DNA of 64,000 bases from Paracoccus jeotgali (GTDB taxonomy: Bacteria; Pseudomonadota; Alphaproteobacteria; Rhodobacterales; Rhodobacteraceae), in NCBI RefSeq assembly GCF_002865605.1, contig NZ_CP025583.1:1654501-1718500 (forward strand). Reading direction: 5' to 3'. Below are positions 28,064 to 36,900 of this stretch, one piece after another; the stretch's first letter is position 1, and every line of letters begins with the position of its first letter. The notes under the pieces were generated by a model that was not told the origin of the DNA, did not search any database, and saw only the letters and a program-made list of their open reading frames with translations. The translations under genes and the position numbers were made by a program.

Positions 28064-30939
28064 CCCTGCCCTTGCGCTGACGCCGTTCCGGGTTTGGCGC
28101 CGGCATCCTCGGCCGCAGACAGCAGATCCTCGATCCGCCGGGCGGCTTCATCAATGCCCTGCTTGGCGCGCCTGCCGACATAAAGCTGCGGCAGCGCCTG
28201 CGTGACCAGCCGCCCAGTCACCAGCCGCGCCCAACCCATTTCCGGGTCGAAGGGCGGCCGCGTCGGCGTCTCGCGCGTCACGAAGTGCAGCACGGTGCCG
28301 TCATAGGGGTCCGGCCTGTGGACGTTGCGGGCGTCGGTCAGATAGTTCACGAACTCCTCCTGCTCCTGATCCATGTCGGTGTTGCGGACCCGCTCGATCA
28401 GCCCCAGCTTGACGCCGGCGGTCAGCAGCCCAGTCTTTCGGACCAGCCGGAACGTGCCCAGGAACGCCGACAGCGACTGCTCGCCCGCCAGCACCAGACG
28501 CAGCCGGGTTTTCAGGAAATGCAGCCGCCCGAGGATCGCCGCGCTGCGGCTGTCGTCGAGGCTTGCGGCATAGGCCGGCTCCCACACATCCTTCAGGATC
28601 ACGGCCGCGACCTCTTCGCCCGCGGCCTGCAACTGCCGCGCCACCTCGATCGCGAGGTTGCCATGCACGCAGATGCCGAACAGCGCGTAAGGCCCGTGCG
28701 GCTGCGCACTGCGGATCGCCTCTATGCATTCCGTCGCGATCTCTTGGAACGGGCGCGGGGTCAGCTTGGCGCCGCGGTGTTTTTCGAACATCCTGACCGA
28801 CAGAACGGGCCGCGGGACGCTCATGCCCCGGGCCAGTTCAAAGACCATCTGCGCATTGTTGATCGCGATCAGGGGAATGCCCTCGCCCGCCTCGATCAGC
28901 GGCTGAACGCGCCAGAGGCGATCCTCGGCAGGATCGGCCTTCTCCTCCGGCTCGGATTTGTCCGAGATGCTCGCAAGGTGCTGGGCAAGCGCCCGCAAGG
29001 TCGGCACATGATAGATCGTGGCGAGGCTGAGGCGTCGCCCGAACTCGCGCTCGATCATCACCAGCATCCGCACCGTCAGCAAGGAATGTCCGCCCAGATC
29101 GAAGAAATTTGCCGAGGGCGAGATGTTGTCCAGCCCCAGCAGGTCGGACCAGATCGCCGCCAGCCGCGCCTCGATGTCGGCGGCGGCCGCCATCGGCGAG
29201 GGGGCGGGCGCTGCCGGGGTCGGCGCGTATGTGGTCGCGGCGGCGGCCTCGGGCAGAGGCAGGCGATGCCGCGCGATGTTGCCGTTACGGTCACGAGGCA
29301 GGTCCAGCAGCACGCTGATCCCGTCCGGGCGGTCGGGTGAACCAGCGGCTTGGTCCAGATGTTCCGCCAGCGCCCGGGGCAGCGCCTCGAGCGGCATCGG
29401 CGGCGCGTCCCTGTCCGGCGCGACAAAGGCGTGCAGCCGCTCGGACCCATCGTCGCCGCGATACCGGACCGCGGCGGCCGCGCTGACGCCGCGATGCGCG
29501 GTCAGCACGGCTTCCAGATTGTCCAGCCGCCGCGCGGTCTCGGCACGCGCCTGCGGCCCGATGGGGATCAGCGGCAGGTCCGACAGCAGCCTGTCCTCGC
29601 CGTCGAAGGCGAATTGAAACGCCGCCAGCCACGCCGCCAGCAGGTCCTGGGCTGTCTTGCGGTCGAACAGATCGGTGCTGTGTTCCAGCGTCATCCGCCA
29701 GCCGCTCGCCCGTCCGATCAGCACGAAATTAAGGTCATAGATCGCCCCCGGCGCCTGCGACGGCGAGCTGGACAGTTCGAAGTCGCCGTAGCGCGCCGTT
29801 TCCATGAACACTTGCTGCAGAATGAAGTTGATCGAGATCAGCGGCGTACGCGAAGGGTCACGCGGCGGGTTCGCGATCTCGACCAGCTTGTTGAACGGCA
29901 CCGGGTGGCCCGTCAGCGTGTCCTGCAGGGTCTCGCGGACATGGTCCAGATGCAGCGCCATGGTGCGATTTTGGGCGGTGTCGAAGCGCAGAATGACATT
30001 GTCGATGAACACGCCGATCAGCGGCTCCAGATCGACCTCGGACCGTCCGGCGACCTGGCTGCCGAACAGCACCTCGGGCGCGCCGGTGAGGCGCGAAAGC
30101 AGGGCGGACAGCACGGCGGCACCATATCCGAACGGGGACATCGACCGGGCCCGCGCGGCGGCCCGCAACCGCTCGCCAAAGGCCGGGGGAAGCTCGGTCG
30201 TGACAAGGGCACAGGCGGGGCTGCGCTGAAGAGAGCGCGGGAAGTCGGGTTCAAGCTCGAAATAGGGCGCGTCCCGCAACCTGTCGTGCCACGGCGCCAG
30301 CTCGGCAGCAAAGGGCGCGCTTTCGGCATATTCGCGCTGCCACAGCGCGTAATCACCATATTGCAGCGGCAATTCCGGCAAGTCGGCGGTCACGCCCTTC
30401 TGGAAGGCCGCCGCCAATTGCCCGACCTCGCGGCCCAGAACGCCGATGGACCAGCCGTCGAAACAGATGTGATGCACCGTGATCGCCAGCAGCGCGCGGT
30501 CGTTCGACAAGCGGATCAGGGTCGCGCGCAGCAGGCCCGGCTGGGCCAGATCGAACGGCATTCGCGCGTTTTCCATCGCAATTGCGTCGATCCGATCCTC
30601 TTGCTCGGCCTGCGGGGTGTTGCGGATGTCGATCTCCGACAGATGGAAGGGCGCCGAGGGCATGATCTGCTGAACCGGCCGGCCATCCTTCAACAGATAC
30701 CGGGTCCGCAGGATCTCGTGCCGCGCGATGACGCCCTTGAAGGCCGCCTCGAACGCCGCAGCGCTGAATTTTCCGCTGACGTTCCAGCGAAAGGCGATGT
30801 TCAGGGCCAGATTGCCGGGGTCCATGCGGTCGAGAAACCAGAACCGCTCTTGCGTGGCCGAGCAGGGCAGCAGCTCGCTGCCCGCATCGGGTGCCAGCGC
30901 ATCGTCAAAGTCTTCGGTCGGTCCAATCGGCATGGTCAT
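28045..30939 (-). CDS. NRPS terminal module: C, A remnant, PCP, TE
   Basis: The 964-residue protein has a condensation domain (residues about 20-450) with the active motif HHICFDGWS at 156-164. Residues about 470-563 resemble only the C-terminal subdomain of an adenylation domain. All ATP-binding core motifs are absent, and the A10 motif reads NGNIAR instead of NGKxxR, losing the catalytic Lys. A carrier domain follows with GGHS (Ser 619), then a thioesterase-like domain (675-940). That domain has GICVHG with Cys 757 where Ser is usual, and no His at the usual C-terminal place. The module thus cannot activate an amino acid itself. Its ATG overlaps the PKS-NRPS stop by 4 bases. Confidence 0.9.
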   Translation of the reverse strand: MTMPIGPTEDFDDALAPDAGSELLPCSATQERFWFLDRMDPGNLALNIAFRWNVSGKFSAAAFEAAFKGVIARHEILRTRYLLKDGRPVQQIMPSAPFHLSEIDIRNTPQAEQEDRIDAIAMENARMPFDLAQPGLLRATLIRLSNDRALLAITVHHICFDGWSIGVLGREVGQLAAAFQKGVTADLPELPLQYGDYALWQREYAESAPFAAELAPWHDRLRDAPYFELEPDFPRSLQRSPACALVTTELPPAFGERLRAAARARSMSPFGYGAAVLSALLSRLTGAPEVLFGSQVAGRSEVDLEPLIGVFIDNVILRFDTAQNRTMALHLDHVRETLQDTLTGHPVPFNKLVEIANPPRDPSRTPLISINFILQQVFMETARYGDFELSSSPSQAPGAIYDLNFVLIGRASGWRMTLEHSTDLFDRKTAQDLLAAWLAAFQFAFDGEDRLLSDLPLIPIGPQARAETARRLDNLEAVLTAHRGVSAAAAVRYRGDDGSERLHAFVAPDRDAPPMPLEALPRALAEHLDQAAGSPDRPDGISVLLDLPRDRNGNIARHRLPLPEAAAATTYAPTPAAPAPSPMAAAADIEARLAAIWSDLLGLDNISPSANFFDLGGHSLLTVRMLVMIEREFGRRLSLATIYHVPTLRALAQHLASISDKSEPEEKADPAEDRLWRVQPLIEAGEGIPLIAINNAQMVFELARGMSVPRPVLSVRMFEKHRGAKLTPRPFQEIATECIEAIRSAQPHGPYALFGICVHGNLAIEVARQLQAAGEEVAAVILKDVWEPAYAASLDDSRSAAILGRLHFLKTRLRLVLAGEQSLSAFLGTFRLVRKTGLLTAGVKLGLIERVRNTDMDQEQEEFVNYLTDARNVHRPDPYDGTVLHFVTRETPTRPPFDPEMGWARLVTGRLVTQALPQLYVGRRAKQGIDEAARRIEDLLSAAEDAGAKPGTASAQGQGQNNVT

Positions 30940-33900
30940 GTCCCTGACGCGGCCTGCCGCCGCGCTCCCTTGCGAAAATCGCGCAGGGACGGGCCGGTGG
31001 GCGTCGCCTCGCGTGATTGGTGGAAGGCTGCGGCGGCGCGCACGGTCGGGTGCTGCATCAGATGCCGCGCCTCAATCCCCAGCCCCTTGTCCAGCATCCG
31101 CGCCGCGATCCGGAAGATGCTGAGCGAATCCGCCCCAAGCTGGAACAGATCCTGCGTGACCCCGATCCGTTCGAGGCCCAGAACACCCTGCCAGATCTCG
31201 GCCAGCAGCTGTTCCAGATCGCCGTCGGGGGCGACCAGTTTCGTCGCGGCGACTGCCGGGCCGGGTTGATCCAGCGGCGGCAGCGCGCGGCGGTCAAGCT
31301 TGCCGTTGGCAGTCTGGGGCAGCGCGTCCAGACGCTGGAAGCGCGTCGGGATCATGTAAGCCGGCAGCACGGCTTTCAGCGCCTGCGTGATCGCCGCTGC
31401 ATCGACCGCCTCGGACCCCACCCAAAAGCCCACCAGCATGGCGCCGCCGGGGCCGTCGCGCAGCGCCACCGCTGCGGCAGCGATGCCCGGCACGGCGCGC
31501 ATCGCGGTCTCGATCTCGCTCAACTCGATGCGGAAGCCGCGCAGCTTGATCTGGCCGTCGCGCCGGCCCAGCAGGGTGATCCGGCCATCCGCGCCGCGCC
31601 GCGCCAGGTCGCCGGTGCCGTAGAGCCGCATCGGCTCCTGGCCGGGGATCTCGACCATGCGGAACGCCGCCTCGGTCAGGTCGGGTCGGTCCAGATAGCC
31701 GCGCGCAAGGCCCGCGCCGCCGATGTTCAGCTCTCCGATCACGCCGATGGGGGCGATCTGGCCGCCCTCGTCCAGCACATGCATCACGGTGTTGGCGATG
31801 GGCGTGCCGATGTCGATGGGCCCGCTGTCGACCCGCCCACAAGAGGACCAGATCGTCGTCTCGGTCGGCCCATACATGTTCCAGACCGACCCGCCGAGCG
31901 CGATCAGCCGGTCGGCCAGATCACGCGGCAGCGGCTCGCCGCCGACCAGCAGGGTCAGGCGCGGGTCGGGGGTCAGTCCGGCTTCGAGCAGCATCTGCAT
32001 CAGCGTGGGCGTGGCCTGCAACATGGTGATATCGCCCTGCCCCAGCCGCGCGACCAGCGGGAACGCCTCTTTCACCTCCTGCTCGGCGGCGATGACGACG
32101 CGCCCGCCGCAGACGAGCGGCAGGAACAGCTCCAGCGCCGCGATATCGAACGACACCGTCGTCACCGCCAGCAGCACGTCGTCGCGGGTGAAGCCGGGCC
32201 GGTCGGCCATGGACAGCAGGAAATTCGCCAGCGCCGAATGCGGCACCTCGACCCCTTTCGGGGTGCCGGTCGTGCCCGAAGTAAAGATGACATAGGCGCT
32301 GTCATTGCCCGCCGCGTCAGCCAGCGGCGGCAGGTCGGTCGGCGCGTCCGCGGCGATGTCCGCCGGGTTCATGCAGATCAGGTCCAGCCCCTTCGTCAGA
32401 TCCGCAACCTCGCCGTCATGGACCAGCCCGGCGGCGCCCGACGCCTGCAGCACGGCACGCAGCCGCGCCGACGGGTGCAGCGGGTCGAGCGGGATGTAAA
32501 CCTTGCCCGCCTTCATCACCGCCAGCAGCGCGACCACCATCCGGGCCGAGCGGTCCATCAGCACCGCGACCCGTCCGCCGGATTCGGGCAGGCGACGGCG
32601 GATCTCGGCCGCCAGCCGATCGCTTTGCCGACCCAGATCGGCATAGCTCAGCCCGCCGGTCGCGTCCTCGATGGCGATGGCGTCGGGCTGGCTTTCGATC
32701 ATCTTGTCGATCAGCGCATCGGCGCGCAGCGGCAGGGGGACGGGGCGCGCGGTGTCGTTGCCCATCGCCGCCAATGCCGCAGCCTCGTTCGGCGGGATCA
32801 GCGGCACCGACGCCAGCGGGCGGTCCAGATCGGCGACCAGTTCCTGCAGCAGATGCTCATACTGGCGGCACCAGCGGGCGCAGGTCTGATCGTTCAGGAT
32901 GTCGCTGGCATAGGTCAGGTCGATCCGCAGCCCCTCGGGGCTTTCGGTGACGTTGAAGATCAGGTCGAAATTGGTGAAGGCGCGCGGATTGCTGGCGACC
33001 GAGGTCCGCAGCCCCGGAAAACCGAAATCGGCGGGCTGCTGGTCAAGGTTGAACTGAATCTCGGACAGCGGCTGGCGGTGCATCCCGGCCCGCAGCCCGG
33101 CCGCCCGCAGGATCGAACCATAGGTCATGTCGCCCCGGTCGAAGCAGTCCAGAAACCGCGTCGAGGCCGCCTTCAGGTGCTCGCGCAGCGGCATCTGACA
33201 ATCGCAGTCCAGCTTGACCGGCAGCAGGTTCACGCAATGCCCGACCAGACGGTCGTTCGCCAGCAGGGTTTGGCCCGCAAAGGGGACGGCCAGCACGATC
33301 TGATCGCTATGCGACATCCGCCCCAGCATGGCCGCCAGCGCCCCGCCAAGGGCCGCAAACAGGGTCACGCCCTCGCGCCCCGCCGCCCGCTTCAGCGCGC
33401 GGGTGGTCTCGGCGTCGATATGGTGGATGTGGGTGGCGCCGGTAAAGCTGCGCATCCCGTCGCGGCGGGCGTCGGTCGGCAGTTCCGGCAGTTCCGGCAT
33501 CTGCGGGAACTGCGCCTGCCAGAAACCGGCGGAGGCTGCATCGGGGGCGCGTGCCTCGGCCTGACCGGCGTAGTCGGCAAAGCTGGGCGCGGGCGGCAGA
33601 TCGGCCGTGGTGCCGCGACGCTGCGCATCATAAAGCGCGGCGAGTTCGTCCAGCACGACGCTGGTCGACCAGCCGTCGCAGACGATGTGATGGCTGGTCA
33701 GGATCAGCACATGGCGGTCGGGCTGCAGCCGCAGCAGGCGGGCGCGGATCAGCGGCCCTTCGACCAGATCGAAGCCGGTCCGGGCGTCCTCGGCGATGAT
33801 CGCCTGCAAGCCGTCGGGGTCGGTCTCCTCGGGCGTCAGCGTCAGGCGCAGCTCGGGCATGACCTCGGCCCCGCCGCCATCGGCGTCGAAGCGCAGGCGC

Positions 33901-36900
33901 AGCGCGTCATGGCGGGCGATGACGTGGTTCAGCGCGGTCTCGAGCGCGGCGGCGTCCAGGTCGCCGTCAAAACTGATGCGGGCGCTTTCGATGAAGACGC
34001 TGGACGCGGCCTCGCCCAGCTGCGCGGCCATCCAGACCTCTTTCATCGGCTCGGTCAGCGGCAGCGAACGCGGCTGTTCGGGCTGTGCCTGCCCCTCGCC
34101 CAGCAGGATCCCCGCCGCCTGCAGCCGGTCGAGCGCCGCGGCAAAGACCTGCGCCACCTTGGCGAAATCCTCCTCGGAATGGGCGGTGGTGAAGAACCAG
34201 CCATAGCCGTCGATGACATGCACGCCGCCCAGCCGCATCAGCGGGAACAGCAGCCCCGCCCGCGGATCGAGCGGGGTCAGGTTGACGATCAGCCAGCTTG
34301 ACACCCCGGTCACGGCCGGAGGCAGCCCGCGCTGTTGCAGGATGTCGTTCAACTGCGCCAGCAGCGCCTGCGTACGCGGCCCGACGCGGTCATACAGCGC
34401 CCGCCCCTCGCCCGCGATGTGATCGAGCACGGCCGAGGCCGCCGCCAGCACCAGCGGGTGCCGCACGAAGGTCCCGGCAAAGAAGGTCGGCGCGACCTCG
34501 GGGATGGATTCGTCGCCGAAGGACCAGAACCCGCCATCCAGCGCGTCCATGAAGCGCGCATCCCCGGCCAAGACGCCGATGGGCATGCCGCCGCCCACGA
34601 CCTTGCCATAGGTCGCGAGGTCGGGCCGGATCTGCCACAGCTCCTGGATGCCGCCCGCCGCGACGCGGAAGCCGGTGACGATCTCGTCGAGGATCAGCGC
34701 CGCCTCGCCCTGTACCGTGATCTCGCGCAGGGTTTCGACAAAGGTGCGGGGGCGCAGCTCGGGGTGGCGGCTCTGGATCGGTTCGACCAGCACGGCCGCC
34801 ACCTCGTCGATATTCTCGCGGATCCAGTCGAGCGCCTCGTCGCTGCCATAGCTCAGCACCACCATGTTCGAGACCGAGGCGGCGGGAATCCCCGCCACCG
34901 CCGGCATCGCGGTCGGATCGCCGGACCGGCGGCCGCGCACCAGCACCTCGTCGAACATGCCGTGATAATCGCCGTTGAAGCAGACCACCGTGTCGCGCCC
35001 GGTCACCGTCCGCGCCAGCCGGATCGCGGCCATCACCGCTTCGGAGCCGGTATTGCAGAAGGTCACCCGCTCATGCCCGGTGGCCTTGATGAATTTCTGC
35101 GCGACCTCATGGGCCAGCGCGGTCTGGGGGCCGATGGGAAAGCCCTTGTCCAGCTGCGCCGAGACGGCGCGGGTGACGAAATCGGGCGCGTGGCCAAAGG
35201 CGGTCTGGCCGAAGCCGTTGACCAGATCGATCAGCGTGTTGCCGTCAGGGTCGGTCAGCTGGGATCCATGCGCGGTCTCGGCGATGATCGGAAAGACCAG
35301 CTCTTTCCATTCCGGGCGGAAGCCGCCTGCGGTGCGCGGATCGGCCAAAGCCCGCCGGTTCGCCTGCGTCCGCGCCTTGGAGGTGGGAAAGCGGGCACTG
35401 TATTCCTGGCACAGGTCGCGGACGAAATGCATCTGTTCGGGCGACAGATCGGCATCGCCCGCCGCGCGGCGGTTCATGTCCAGCCGGCTGCCCTCCTCCG
35501 CGCCGGGGCTGGCGGCTGCGGGGGCGCGGGTCTTGATAACGGGCGCGGCGGTCGGGGCGGCGGCTTGGGAAGCGGCGACGGGCTGCATGGCCGGGGCGGG
35601 CTGGCCGCCGCCCGACAGGCCGCGGATCTGGGTTTCGAACAGCGACAGCATCGCCTGCGTCTGCGCCTGCATCAGCGCGCCCAAATCGCCGCTGGCTTGG
35701 GGCATGGGCGAGGTCGCAGGCTGCGCGGCGACAGTCGTCGGCTGCGGTGCGGTCACAGGCTGCGGATTGGCTGCGGGCTGCGGCTCGGTCGCTTGCGGCG
35801 GGTCGTCGGGCAGCACCGTGTCCAGATGCGCGACGAGGGTCGCGGCATCGGGATAATCCGTCATCAGCTGGCGGAAGGTCAGCTTGCAGCCCATCTCGCG
35901 GTCCAGCCGCTGCGCCAACTGGCCCAGCAACAGCGAATCGAAGCCAAGCTCCAAAAAGCTGCTCTGCGCGTCGGCGGGGGTGAAGCTGTCCCCGCTGAGA
36001 TCCGACAGCAGCGCCAGCAGGGTTTGGGTCAGACGGTCGGTGCGGTCGGGTTGTGCCATGACAGGCCTCGTGTTGCTGAGTTCGGTATCCGCAGCCTGCG
36101 CGGGTGGGGGCGCGTCGCGCAGCGGGGCCTGCGCCTGCCGTGACAGCGGCACCGGCGGTTCGATCCAGTGCCGCGATTTCTGGAACGGATAGCCGGGCAG
36201 AGAAACCCGCTGCCCGCCCTGCCGCATCTGCGACCAGTCCACCTGAACCCCATGGGTCCAGAGCGTGCCGAAGGCCGCGGCCATCGTCTCGCGGTCGCGG
36301 TCGGGCGCATCGTGATCGGGCAGCGACTGGATGACCGCGCCGCGACGGTCGCGCGGCAGGATCTGGCCGGCAAAGGCGCTGAGCGTCCGCCCCGGCCCGA
36401 CCTCGAGCAGCGCCGGCGCGGCATTGTCGCCGGCCAGCGTCCGCAGCCCGGCGTCGAAATCCACGCTGGCCCGGCAATGGCGGGCCCAATAGGCGGGGTC
36501 GGTCGCCTGCTCCGGCGTGATCCATGTGCCGGTGACGCAAGAGACATAGGGGATCTGCGGCGCGGCAAAGCTGTGTCGTGCAGCCTCGGCCTGCAGCGCC
36601 TCGACCACCGGGTCCATCATCGCGGAATGGAACGCGTGCGAGGTGTGCAGCTTTCGCGCCGGCAGGCCGGCCGCCTCAAGCGTCGCGGCAAAAGCGTCGA
36701 TCGCCTGATCCGGCCCGGCAAAGACCAGCAGGCTGGGCGCATTCCGGGCCGCCAGATCGACGCCCTGCGGCACAAGTGCCTGCACCGCGTCAAGGCTCGC
36801 GCGGACCGACAGCATCGCCCCGGATGGCTGGGCCTGCATCAAGCGGCCGCGCGCCGCAATCAGCGCAAGCCCGGTCTCGAAACCCATCACGCCGGACAGC

